Shown here in pieces: positions 44,433 through 57,115 of a DNA stretch of 64,000 nt. The notes below the pieces were generated by a model, which did no database searches, was not told the origin of the DNA, and saw only the letters and a list, made by a program, of their open reading frames with translations. The translations under genes were made by a program, and so were the position numbers. The number at the start of each line of letters is the position of its first letter. The stretch's first letter is position 1. The DNA is from Fasciolopsis buskii (Eukaryota; Platyhelminthes; Trematoda; Plagiorchiida; Fasciolidae). The DNA lies in contig LUCM01004000.1 in the NCBI GenBank assembly GCA_008360955.1, positions 231,767 through 295,766 of the forward strand, written 5' to 3'.

Positions 44433-47400
44433 TTCTGTTAAAATGCCTTGTACGTTGCACGAGGCGGTTTAACTGGAACTACAACGAGAGGTTCCTTGTT
44501 TTCTAGGTTTTTATCCTCGCTGGCTTAGCTTAGATTGTGTGCGAGCCCTCGCAGTTTGTTTGATGCCTGCGGTAGGAAATTTTTGGAGCAGCTAGGCCTG
44601 AACGGTTTTCCAAAACGCCTTGTAGCCAGCCGGTTGCTAGCTGGAGACCATTCGTAATAAACGAGCTGCCTCAGATTTTGGAGCGGACCAAGGGAATCAA
44701 TATATTCCGACTTTTTTTGTTAGATGGTCTATCAGGGAGGTTTTTCTGTGGGGGCTACTAATGACTGAGAAACATCAGCGAACCGAGGAGTGGTCATAGC
44801 CTAAAAGATGGTTTCCGACCCTGGTTTCTGGTCTGCTTAATCCAAATCAGGAAATGAAGTCGATAGTGCTATTGAGCCAGGTGTGGGATGATAAACCTAG
44901 TCTGCCTAACCAGACACGCCTAATTGAAGAACGTTGAGAGACATTGAGATGCTGAATATGAGAACCAAAATGTTTTCAGAGTATTTAAGTTCCCAGATAT
45001 CGGTTTTATGCATCGGGGTTGTCATCAGGAGAGTTAAATGTTTCAGTCATGGGGATTTAAAACGCCTCTTAGTCTGACATTCTGCTCAGAGGGGCCATTT
45101 CTAGTGTTTTCGCACTCATTGTCTCCGGTCGCTTCAACTTCTAGAAGCGGAACCATTATTCCTCCAGGACAGACAGTTACAAAATATTGAGTGCGGTGCC
45201 ATATAAACCCATTTCGTCTACCCCAACTGAGTTTGTCTCTGTAATATCCCAGAACCTGTCTCTTATGAATATCATCTCAATATTTCTCCTGTGAGATCAA
45301 CTTGAGGCCACTTTTAAATACACCCGTGAGGAGTCTCACGTGACTGCATTTGGCGCTTCCACCCATTTCCTAGAGGACAGTCACGAAGCACTTTTCCTTT
45401 ACCATATATTCTGTCAACTTCGCACCGGATTATCCGCAGAAAGCTGGAAACACTGCCAGCGACTTTGCTGTCCCCGTTAAATTTTGCCCTTCCCTTCCGA
45501 TGCTGCAAACCTTTATCTTTTGCACACAGCCAGGCAGTTAGTCCCAGAGCGTTTCCCATCCCGCGCCAGTTGCAAACGCCCTTACTTTATTGCTGCCCCT
45601 GAATATTACCGAGGTGAGGGCCAATGCGTCGAAATTTTTCTGGCGGTAAGCATGAAATAATATTCTGCAAACCTGTGATAATCACAATAGACCGTACCAG
45701 TGCAAATGAATTTACCCTGCACTTTCTTAGCAAAAACCAGATTTCACTTACTCCCATGCTGTGCACCTTAAGCAGAGATGAATTTATCCTCACGGTAGAA
45801 AACCAGTTAGTTGATGATTCAGTCAATCATAAATTCCTTTCATGCTTGTGCAATGTCGCCTTACCGCATCATTCTCCAGCTAAAACTTGAACATTGCAAG
45901 ATTCGCACCCTGGCTTCGGAATAAATTTTATTTTGCTAGTGACGGCGCATTACTCTCCGGTGTAAACCAATTGCCTAGAGTCTACACCGCAGCCAAGGAA
46001 AGCACCCCGAAATCCCGGATCAACGTAAACTCTGTGACGCAAGTAAACCTGGTGGTGTCCTCAAGCTGTCCCCGAGAGATCCTCCTTTTATTCTTAGCAG
46101 CTTTTGCTACAACCTTCAACGTTTTGCACAAGACGGAAAACCCGGAGGACGTTCCAGAAACATTTAACAGTAAATTTTCTTTACTTTCTCTACTGACTCT
46201 CATCCATTCTCTCCTTCAGTCTCTGATTACCATCGAACTTCTACCAGTGGGGTCTTGACGAACTTCATGGAAAGAAAGATTTTTCAGGCAGACTGCTCCA
46301 CTCTTTATGATCTTCATTTTACTCGACAGCAGTTAATCTCCTAGGTGGCTCATATGTCTCCCTTTATTGTGAAAGCCGTATACTCCGTCAGTATTATCCT
46401 GCGCGGTGCTCGGTGTCACTTCTTTACACCAAAACAGTGGATCCAACAAGACGCGGAAAAGAATGACCGTCACCCACAGTTTAGCAATCCGGAAATCCAT
46501 GAATAAATATGAGGTAATCACAACGCTTAACCACATTACCCATTGCATTTGGCTTCATGGGAGTCAAAGTGTCTTCGTCAGATAGTGGTCGTGTTTTTCT
46601 CAGAAAATTAGCTTACTCAAAGCATTTACTTATTGTGACATATTTCTGTCAACTATCGCATTCTAACTTTGACCGTGTACCCTATAACCAAATTAATTCC
46701 GAAATTCGTCCTTTTGGGTCCACCGGCCCGCTGCTTTTTGTTGTCATTTCAGCCTGTTGAAAGCCAAAAGCAGTTAAAATCTGCGAACACTTATCAGCCT
46801 CAAAACCCACTGCGAGCGGTGTTATCTAGGACGCAGTCATTGGCCTTCTGCTTTTTCTTTTGCATATCAGCGACATTTTTGAGTGCCACCGAAATGGTAT
46901 CTATTATACCCTTGCTGATGAGGTCAAAATTTCCTCTAAATTCTGTCCGGCCAACCAACATAATCTCGTCGACCCTACTCAATCTGGTCTGAACTCCATA
47001 CATAGGGGCACCGTTGCTGGGCGATGCAGTTTAACACCAAAAAGGAACCATTTTGGCATTCAAATGTTGCATTTCACCCAGCATGTTTGCCTTGGTTAAA
47101 ATCAAAATCCCCACCAACCTCTCCGCCAAAGCTCTCGAACTGCACTGTTCCTTCACGTTTAATTTATCCGACCAAGCTGTTTACGACAAACCTGGAGCCA
47201 AACAAAAGATAGGTCTAATTTTTGGCTGTCTCGACTTAAAATACGGCGGGATTCTTGCAGGAAACACAAGTTGGGACAGTCTTGAAATATGGCGCTATAA
47301 AGTCCCTCAGTACACCTAAATCTGCAGTTGTAGCTACTGAAATAGCACAACGCTGATTGGCTAGATGGCTTATGGGTGCAGCCTCTCACCTGTTTTCGTC

Positions 47401-50400
47401 ACTGGTGTGCGCTGTTTCATATAGGCCCCCTCTGGTTTCGCCGTCTGAAGTTCAGCTCATCCAAGCTTTTCAAAACAATCAAGTATTTGGCGACTTCCAC
47501 TTTTACTCATGCTTTTGCCAAACTTTGTCCGAATCTTATGGATTACAGGCCTTTTGCGCCGTCTATTCTCCATAATAAGATTATCATAAAGATTAGATGC
47601 TTTGTGAGACGTACAGCCAGATTATATCCAGGTTGCATTTTGCATCCGCCATATCAACTCTCCGGCGGAATAAATACTTTCCCACAACATCCACAGTTAT
47701 TCCTTTAAACAACGCCTGAATAGGAGATGATGAATCCAACGAGAGAGGATCAACCTAACGGTATATTACCATCAGTTAATTGTTTACCATACAAACAATT
47801 CTCCCCCCTCAAAAGTTCAGTGAACTGGTCACAGTCACTGATATTCCTTAGTGCTTCTTTTACCTAATAGTTTCGCATGAAAGTTAAGCTAGTCGCACTC
47901 TTTTCGGTCAGCCGTAACACTCGTTTTCCTGATTCTCTTGATGCCGCTTGACCTGAGGTTCTATTAACACCACAGTTTTCGTTGGTCTTTAGCTTCCAAA
48001 GGTTTGTGTTTTAAAGGGGGATATTCAGCTCCCAGTGTTCCTTGGTCAACTGTTATCTTCTTAACTGCTCCGAAGTTTATACTACATCCCTTATAATTCC
48101 GGTCCTCTTTTGCCTCCCCAGTTCAAAATTATTCTCTGTGAAGTATTTCGATCTGATTGCGGACGGCATCCGACTACATCGAAATCTAATGATGCCACGA
48201 AACAGCGTTAATATCAGGTGCCCTTTCCAACAATATTATTGTGTAGTTCACAATTTACGCGGATCATGTGGAAGGTAAGATTATACTTGCACAAAGAGAT
48301 GTAAAAAGGGGCTTAGTGACACACGCATTCATACACATTATCCGAGAAGTACACTTGCAGACAAGATTGACATCGGCCACGTGATGCCCACAACAGGCGC
48401 GTACACGCGTAAATTCTCAGCCTGAAAGAAAAAATGGCAAAATGGAATAGTACTTGAAAAATGTTGTACCCGAAATGCAAAACATTTGGCATTTAAATGA
48501 ATCAAACTGGCGTATCGCGGAAGCGAGCTTGAGCTGTGGGACTGTGACGATTACAGAGATATGGCCGAAATCTTCTGTGTTCAAAAAAGTCTGTGCAATG
48601 AACAAGAAAACTAATTCGTCAAGATGGAAAGCACTCTACTCTGTTAATTCCAGGAAAATTTGTTAAAACAATTTGGTAATTCGTGTTAGCCGGATTAAAG
48701 GGCGGATTCGATAAAAAAGTGAGCCGGTATTTTTTAGAGGCAAAGCAGCTAAGACCGCCAGATCGCCTGAAAGTGACTTATTAGTTCAAGATTTTTCTCT
48801 TGCAAATGCGGTTCAGGCGACAAGGCTGGTTTTGTATTCGTGTGCTTCTCTTGGAGAACAGAATGGTCAAGCGCAGTGGACAAGACTTAAGGCTTGCTTA
48901 GATAAAAAAGAAGCTCTTCTCAAGTGCATGTTTGATGACTATTCACCGTGCCGTATTTTTTTGGCTGTTGCAGCCTGGCCTTTTGTGTCGTCAAAGTTAG
49001 AGGGGTTGAGGCGTTTCACACGCCTTTTCGAAGGCGGCAGCAACCGTGTTTTTTGCAAATGTGATGGTCCATCAACATATAGGTATCCAAGGCAATCACT
49101 GGCGGAGTTAGAGTCGAGTTCGTGTTGAGTGGGATCAATCTCAAGCGCCAAGCCAGTTTCATTGCGCCCAAAAGAAACTGGGTAATTGACACGTAAGCCA
49201 AAGGGAAAGCCGTCGGCGACCAGTTTTCTGCTGAAAATGTAATTTCATTTGGCTGATTGTCGGGCATTGTAGCAATCAGTGGAACTGAAATAAAGTTAAC
49301 TTGAGAGCGGTTAAAACCGTACAGAATTGGTTCCAGCTAGTGTTGTGGTGAGCAATGAGTAAAAATTGGCCGGAGATATGAGGTCTGAGGGCAGTAAAGG
49401 GACATGAAGAAATGATAAAAGTAAGCTCCCTACGAGCGCTTTATGATCCAAACGGCTTTCTATTTACTAAGGGTGGGCGATATTTTAAGCTTACTGCGTA
49501 TGAGATTCAAGGCCCAGTCCACCCCACATTGTACGGTGCGTGTCAGCAACCAGCTTGTCAACCAGCGTTCGGCATCACCACAGACACTGTTTGCATTGGT
49601 CTATAAGAATGACTAGCACATGAGTTAAAGTGTTGTTGTAAATCGATTTTGTGTTCGCGTAATTAATCTTTTTAACGGGTTTACCATATATACGACTGTG
49701 TAGGTATCCTGTATGAGCTACCACCAGTTCTGTATCTCCGAATTACCGAAAAATTGCACCACTGAAATGAGCCGCTGACTGCAGTCTGCCCCATGCAAAG
49801 AAATGTTTGGTCGACAGAAGTCTTAAGGAGTTGAAGAGAGAGAAGCATGGGAGTGCTAAGATTATAACTATGCTTTGATGGGATGACAGCGCCTTGTATC
49901 ACATAGTAGCTTTGTGAGCATAATATATAAAATGAAAAAAGAACATGCCAGCACCCGCATCAAACTGCAGTAGGCGTTTCTAATGTACCTGGAAGGTCAA
50001 ACCACGTTGAAAGCTGGAGGAGTGAATCGGTGGGGGCTACGTGGGCAGTCCGCTGAACTACTACCCCGGATTGTCTCGCAGAGCAACCAAATGCATATCC
50101 ACCAAAAAAGACCGTGTGACATTTCCCATTTTTCGGGGTCAGATGTGAGCATTGTTGAAGGTCGGTGACATCAGACTTTGTTACTTGGTCCTGAATAATT
50201 CCAGCAGGACATTTTTAACGGGCAAATAGTTGAGCTCGTATAGACGTTGTCCATCTTTCTTCTGCTTGCCCCCGAACTCTAATGTTTCTCTTGAGAGGAC
50301 GAAATAGAACCGAAGTGAGAACAAGCAGACACGGAGAATGGTGGCAAAAGCTTTCGAGTGTGGATCCGCGTATCTGGTTTGGTCACTTACAACGCCGTAA

Positions 50401-50940
50401 CTTATTTTTATTTAATGAATTATAACTGAAACCTGCTAGTCTTGTCCAGCTAACTGTGTAAGCAAATCGGTTCACCTGAACGGTAGGAGAATTTTGTAAT
50501 AAGCTGGGCTTCAAGTGCAAAAGAAAGAGATTTGACCAAATTCAAACGTGCAAGTAAGTATGGATCAAGATAGGCAGGTTCGAAAGAGTAAAGACGATCT
50601 CGAAACGGTCCTGGAATTGGAAGACTGCGAAGAAAGAAGTGATCCCGGCACTGCCAGGTACATATTCTGAACTCCTTGTTATCAGTTAGTAATTATTATA
50701 GGAATCTTTGAGGTAAGCATAATTGGATAAGGAGACTGAAGCAAAGAAAAGATTTTCGCGATGATTTACGTCATACAGCCCGGCAAATGTGAATTATCAC
50801 TTACTGCAACATTATTTAGTGACGTCAAATGCCATCAAGAGATGGCTGTGGTGTTTTCTAGAATTCTAACCAAACCGTGTACACCTGAGCCTTTGAGAGA
50901 CAGTGGTCATGCATGCGAATGATAGTTGGTATGGTCAACG
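44433..50940. other. No gene recognised
   Basis: A long unassigned stretch. The longest frames are 45887-46258 (plus, 123 codons), 47376-47708 (plus, 110), 46669-46992 (plus, 107) and 48832-49128 (plus, 98). None shows a motif I can name and several overlap antisense frames. Because of its length, unrecognised repeats or small exons may be hidden here. Confidence 0.4.
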
Positions 50941-50949
50941 GTTTACGGA

Positions 50950-51125
50950 CTCCTTTTCGAAGGCAATGGTCGATGATAGCAGATGCAGCTGTTGCGAAAG
51001 TGAATTCGACAAGGAAGAACGCTTAATAATAAAGGTTTGCTCTGGCACCCGTTTCTGGCATGCCGCTTCTGACTGCAAACTTAGCCCCTCCATGGAATTT
51101 GGGATTTTGATTTTTGAGCAGAGGC
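50950..51125 (+). pseudogene. PHD-finger-like relic
   Basis: The frame 50903-51148 contains RCSCCESEFDKEERLIIKVC, then SGTRFWHAASDCKLSPSMEF. The spacing resembles a Pygopus-type PHD finger: paired cysteines, an acidic run, then C-x(4-5)-FWH-x4-C, where WFH-x2-C is usual. PHD fingers bind histone H3 tails. Only part of the zinc-ligand set is present and the WFH-C spacing is off, so this is a degenerate fragment at best. Neither splice sites nor flanking exons are evident. Confidence 0.35.
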
Positions 51126-51149
51126 TGAAACGCAGCTTTTACCGATGAT

Positions 51150-52020
51150 AATTCCGTTGAAGACTAAGACGTTTTTCGCATGCCGATGTGTTGGGGGTTT
51201 AATACTCAATGTCGTAGATTGCTCCTTATGGCTTATGCTTGAGAAAGTGCTTAGAACCCTCCCCGTAAAAGCCGGTCAACAGCTTCCGATTGCCTATCTA
51301 TCGGCATGTCTCGAATTGGATTCATTTAGGACAAAATACTCCGACGTTCGTCTGACGTGTTTCAATTAGGTCCACTTTGATTTGGTTAAGCCTAAGTTTC
51401 CTTAATAATAGTAATATTTTTTTCATAGACAGTGCCAAGATATGCAGTTGGCATGAGTACAACGTGCAACAGCAGTGAAAAAGTAGGAAACGAATAGAAA
51501 ACGACGCTGAAGTGCGAAGGGTGGGAGGTTCATAGGGTTGTTAGCAATGCACAAGTCAAGTCATGTTTGTATGGAAAGGACGTAAATGATAACGAATTGC
51601 CACGGGAGATATTTGAGTACGACGGGGGCTTCTCGTCGGTGCCACTTGAGGTTTTTGCCGTGCATCCCGTATGTCGCCATACGTGCGGCGCAGACCGGGA
51701 AAGGAACAATAACGCCACCAGTGGCTTTATTAATCTGGCGAGATTCCGAGATGACGGGAGCAAATGCAAAGCGAACTCTTGCCCAAAGCTCCACTCCATC
51801 CTTTGCGCTGGTTGCCTATCCCCTGCTATCTGGAGCTGACGCTCCAGTATTTGGCCTCGTAAACCTAAGACAAACAAATCAACGCCAGTTACTCCCCGGG
51901 TGCCTCATCTCAGATGAGCCATGGCGACTGGCTAAACAGTTTCTAGTACCGCTGGAATGCTGCGCAATCCCCGAGCCTCCCGACTCCTACCGCCACAAAA
52001 CACCATAATCTCCGATATTA
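51150..52020. other. No gene recognised
   Basis: Overlapping open frames on both strands at 51530-52008 (up to 140 codons) are antisense to each other and carry no family signal. Confidence 0.4.
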
Positions 52021-52756
52021 GACAAGGATAACACATAGATCATTCATGGCAAGTGTATTTGAGGATTGATTATAAATCTCACACGTACTGGTTTTCTTCC
52101 CGCCACACATCACAATCCGCTCCCATCCGCATAAGTCAGGTGACCATTTTGCAAGTTCCATTGTCTCTCTGTCTACAGTTCTTCAAATATTTTCGTCCCG
52201 TAAATTGTTTGATACAACCTTGAAGTTTTCCCGCTGTTTCATCTTAGGCATTATTTTGACAACTGAATGTTGTTAATTGCCATTCTACATCCACCTCATA
52301 TGATATCCATTGTGATTTTGACTCTTCTCCATCCCGTTATTACATCCATACTGATCTTCAACTTTACCGTACTACCCTCCTGATTTTTTATGAACCCAGC
52401 CACTTGACAACACCCACCATTTCCTCCCAGCCAAATTATGCGCCGGCGATGCGCACCTTTGATGCGTTTAAACATGGATTGACTCGCAGTACGCGACTCG
52501 TAGTCAGCCCCAGAAATTTCCTGCGATGGATTATCTAGCTTTGATTTAAAGCCCATAAACTTGTGATTAGCTTATTTTATTGCAGATTATGTTCATGAGA
52601 GCACAGGCACTGCATCTTCACGACTAAATTTTTGTTTTACGATTTCCACTGTGCCATCTTCGTGTGAATTTGATCTTACCTTGCGCATGCCTGTCGAATT
52701 TCGAGAGATAACCGTTATTTTTATTATTATTATTTTTGCAGCTTCCTCTGTTTCAT
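52020..52756 (+). mobile_element. (ATT)n-tailed repeat family, copy C
   Basis: This is a diverged copy in the same orientation as A. Shared blocks are GTGTATTTGAGGATTG near 52060 (A has GTGTATTTAAGGATTG), GCGCCGGCGATGCGCACCTT near 52441, CTTGCGCATGCCTGTC near 52682 and a TTATTATTATTATT tail near 52722-52740. The frame reads APAMRTFDAFKHGLTRSTRL, then VVSPRNFLRWII and a stop, aligned with the copy A ending. Confidence 0.72.
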
Positions 52757-55220
52757 ATAGTGGATATACTCTCCTTTTCATTTGCAGAGGCGGCTAGCCA
52801 CGGCACTACTCGTAATGTGGTCCAGTGCCCTCGCAACCTCTGATATTATTGCAATTTCGAACTCTATACCCCCTCTCCCTCGTGTTTGCTTATTCATCCT
52901 ATTATATCAGTGGCACTGAATAGGCCATTCTTGAAAACCGCAAGTACATAACTAACTCAAAAACATCACCTGGTATTTGCTGTCCAGTTGCCAACATTTT
53001 TGGCATCAAGGCATCGCTTGCCGACCTGTGGTAATTTTGGCAGATGAATCTTCATGACTAGTAATACCAGAGAGTTGGGCCGTTATGTCATGCGCATCGC
53101 AGATCCGCCCAAACACGGAATCGCCTAGGATGAAAATAGATTACCCTGATTCTCAAATTATCACCATAAATGATCGTTCATTTCACCTCCTTCTCGTTCT
53201 CGCAAAACAGGCTTTTCATGACAATTATCAGCACTTATAGTGGGCCGAAGAAATCACCAAGTAACTCCGGATGAATTACCAAGTTTTGCAAGTGAATTAC
53301 ATTTTGTCATGAATACAGCCGCAACGATATCCTTCAAAATACCAGACTGACTTGGTTAACTTAGCGCATGAATCCCATCGTTTTTAACCTAGGAACCCTT
53401 TTTACGTATCACCGACAAATCCTGCAGACGCTAGAGTTGACGATCTGGAAGTTTTGCACTAATGATGGAAGGGAAATATCCACAAGGTGGGGCGCAAAGC
53501 GAGCTCCTTGTCTGAGCAGGATGACGCCATCTTAATGCCGAAGTTAAAAGTCATAAATACCCTACCTAATTACTGGTAGTCTTAAAGCGGCATGATGGTT
53601 TTCGAGAGCCAATGTGGCCACAGTTGCCTAGAATGCCTGGATGGGGCACGCCAGCTGAGGTGACCTTGGAAAGTCAAGACTGAAGGCGAGGTATAAGAGG
53701 ATGCGAAGAGACCATTGGTAAGTATCCTGGAGAATGCACAAAAAGATGAGTGGTTGGTTCAGTGTTTGTAACTAAGGGAAAGTAGACAACCCCTGATAGG
53801 GTTGGGGACGGAGCTTCGACTGCCAATGGGAGGCATAGTTGTCAGTGCGGCTGATTTTATCGAATGTGCGATTTGCCGAATGATGTGGGGTGCTAGCTAC
53901 TTTCATGCAAAAAGATACCGCATGAGATCTAGCAAAAGGGTGGGGAGTCTAGGGGCAAATTTGTGGTTGAAGTAGGGTTGTGTACATTTCGGATGTTTTA
54001 TGTTGAAGGCCCATATGCGAGTGGGTAGTGTCTGAAGGCTGATTAAGCGCAGGAATTCCACATCCATGACGGGCGGGTCCACAGTGGATACCTTGTAGTT
54101 ATGGCCGGGCCGAACCAGTGGCAAATCTACTGCTGATTGCTATGGTCTATCCTAGCTTCATACTTTTGATCATGGCGTTTTAGTTTTCATGCCGTCTTTT
54201 CTCGTTCGAATTGGTGTCCAGTCATTACTTTCCCCATCGGGGCTGCATAACATTTGTAGACCACCTGCAGGCTCCGAATTCAACGACGCTGAGCATATCT
54301 GCAATGCGCTAGGTTTCCTTTCGCTTAAGTCAATGGCCGGGCTTTCTAACAGAAATCCTTTGTAAATTTGCATAATTCACAGTTTGTGTTTTAGTATTTC
54401 CTTTGACCATTTGAGGCTACGGATTGTGCTCACAAGCCTGTCTTTCGACGTTAACCAAGAACCATAACTAACTATTTATTTATTTAACGGCCTAAATTGT
54501 GCACTGCGCAAAGCACATTGGTAGATTCATCTTTTAAAAGGTTCGCTATAATCATCCGTCTACTTGAGTGTTTTTCAGTTACTATGCCGCGAGCATGAAC
54601 CATGCCGCCAACTTCTCCGTTTCCAATAGAAACATCGTGTGCAATTAATTCTTCAGAAGTGTAAATCTTAAGGCCTGAATGTAGTAAAATTATAAATGCT
54701 AGATTCACCGCATCCGAAAGCTCACAGCACACTTGGAGACCTGCGACGTTTACTCCCGGGTTCACGGATGTATTCGCGGAGACAAAAATAAGATGAAAAA
54801 ATTAGGGCAAACGATCCATGAATTAACCAACAAAGTTTCCTCGGTGAAATCATCGATCACAAATGCAACTTTCTCTCACCCGTGTTACCAAAGCATCCAG
54901 AAAACTAGTTTGTTAGCATATTGCTGGCGTCTGCTTGCTGTTAACCACGTTTTTGGAGATTGCGGGCGGAAGTCTAGAGGCCGCGATTTCCAGTGTTATT
55001 GCTCGCATGCCATTGTAGTCGTTTATTCCCCCTCCTTTCTGCCTGCAGCATAACACTGAAAATGTTACAGACCACATCACTGAGCATATTGTTTCCTATG
55101 CTATTTTAATTCTTCAAATCTGCCATTGCGAAGAAGCTTACAGAAAATCATATATGATAGCTTCCTGTACTTCCACCAAGTCTGTTAACATCAACCTTAA
55201 CAAATCTTTAGAGAGAGGGT
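52757..55220. other. No gene recognised
   Basis: The 93-codon minus-strand frame at 54484-54765 and the 106-codon plus-strand frame at 54733-55053 are unassigned. I searched this stretch for the gag, protease and N-terminal polymerase parts of the Ty3/gypsy relic that starts at 55.2 kb and did not find them. Confidence 0.45.
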
Positions 55221-57115
55221 CTCATAATGCGTTCATTTGAAATCCCAGAAACAGTGTCGACGAAGTTTTATTTCTAACTGAGCAGAAATAATCATTCCCT
55301 TTACAGATCTGCTGCGGTGAGTTAATCGTAATTTCGTATTCCCTGAGGCTGTCAAACAGGCGTTCATTTCCAATAAAGACGCCATCATCAAAATAACGCT
55401 GCCCATACATCCGGACCCTTCAGCACCCATATCTCTGGTAACCGACGGATCAAACACCGCAGTCGAGGCCGCACTCCAACAGTAAACCGACGGTTCTTGG
55501 AAGCCTTCAGCATTCTTCTCCAAGCGACTGCAGTCGGCAGGGTCTATTTATAGCACCTTTGGCAGGGAGTTGCTTGTCGTCTACCTAGCTGTCGGACACT
55601 TTAGTCGGGAATTAGAATGTCACCTATTCAAGTTGCTCACCGATCACAAACCGCTGATATGCGCGCTGCATTCAGCCTCTGACCGGTAATTGCCTCTAGA
55701 GATCCGCTAATCAAAGTTTATTTCACAGTTTAATGTGGAAATTCACGGACCCCAAGGCGGAATGCTCCGCCGCTGACGCACTTTCTTATATAAACTAGCT
55801 CCGTTTGTCTCCACCGAGCATCGACCTCGATGCGATGGCACAGGTTTAAGTAATGGATCTTGATATCGGCAAACTTCGACGAGACAGCTGCCTAAACCTA
55901 GCTGTTGTACCTATTTTTTTAGCATATCGCGAATTCGTCCAAAACCGGTGTTGCCAGCAGCTCGGCGTTGCAACACATTTCTGGAGCAACACAACCTCGC
56001 CTATCTGGGTGTAGCTGCTTCCATTAGAAAAGTGACCCAAATTTCATGTGGTTCAACCTTGAACGTGGCGTGCTCCAGTGATCTTGCCGGAGAGCCAAAC
56101 TGCATCGACATACCGAGGCTCCGTCGGCTAGGTTCCCTGAACCCGAGACACATTTTGCCACGTACACGTTGATCTCGTAGACTCTCTAACGCTGTCTCAA
56201 GACTACGTCTACATACTAATCTGAGCAAACCGCTTTATTCGCTGGCCACAGGCAATACCAGTTCTCTGCCCTACCTTAAAAGAGGCCGCGAAAGCCTTCT
56301 TGGAGGGTTGTGTAACAACTGATTTCCCCGCTGTAGGGACCACCGACCGTTGCTCACATTTCAACAGGGCTTCTTCAAATATGATTAAAACAGCTGGGCG
56401 TAAGCATGTTAGAACAACTGTCTACCACACGCAAGCTACCGGTCTCCTGGAAAGATTGCACCGGCAACTAAAAGCCGCTCTACGAGCCGGGGCCAGCCAG
56501 CTTTGAAGCGAAATACTACCGTTAACTCCCTTAAGCCTTCGTAGTTCTGTTAAAGAGGAAATGCGCACCATACAAAATGAGCTTGTTTTTGGTTACATTC
56601 TCCGCCTCTCCGGAGACCTGGTGTCCCCGCCGAGACCAACGCAATGCAACTAGGGTTGCTATGCAAACGTGTCGCACAACATATGCAAACGCTTCATGCC
56701 AATCCCCCGCGGGACCAACGACCGTCGGGCTACATTCCGACTGCACTGAATACTTCGGCTCACGTTTTTGTGGGCGTCGACGGTGTTCGACCACAATCAC
56801 AAACACATTAGGCCATTCCGTTATGCGGTCCGAAACTACTTATTTTGGACGTTGCCGGCCCCCAAGAAAAGATGTTCATCGATCATATCAAGCCTGCCAC
56901 TGTGGAATAATGATCGAAAGACGGACTCCTCTCATCTGATGAGCCCCACCATCCTGGTCGGGTCCAGCCACTAGCAGGACCGCTAATGGAGAATTCTGGC
57001 GGGCTAAAGCAACAGCAGAACCAGTTACAGCATCAGTGCTGGATATGTGAAGCGGCCTAAGCGGCCGCAGGGTAAAACGGCCCATTCGCTTTCCTAATTT
57101 TGTTGCCATTTTAAC
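55220..57115 (+). mobile_element. Ty3/gypsy retrotransposon pol relic
   Basis: The plus strand keeps a co-linear pol 3' half. 55300-55500 is the end of the reverse transcriptase and its connection: FPEAVKQAFISNKDAIIK, then ISLVTDGSNTAVEAALQQ and FFSKRLQSAGS. 55540-55760 is the RNase H: YSTFGRELLVVYLAVGHF and LLTDHKPLICALHSASDR. 56100-56500 is the integrase: CIDIPRLRRLG in place of HxDLVGPLP, then TTDRCSHFN, then RTTVYHTQATGLLERLHRQL. 56575-56900 is the region beyond it: ELVFGYILRLSGDLV, then HVFVGVDGVR-like sequence and FRVLRR-like sequence. The end near 57060 reads SGRRVKRPIRFPN. Stops and frameshifts are frequent. Gag, protease, most of the reverse transcriptase and both LTRs were not found. 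The style is that of flatworm CsRn1-like elements. Confidence 0.88.

Noticed and set aside
51530..52008. Overlapping frames up to 140 codons on both strands
   Set aside because: Mutually antisense, without motifs, and adjoining the 5' edge of repeat copy C.
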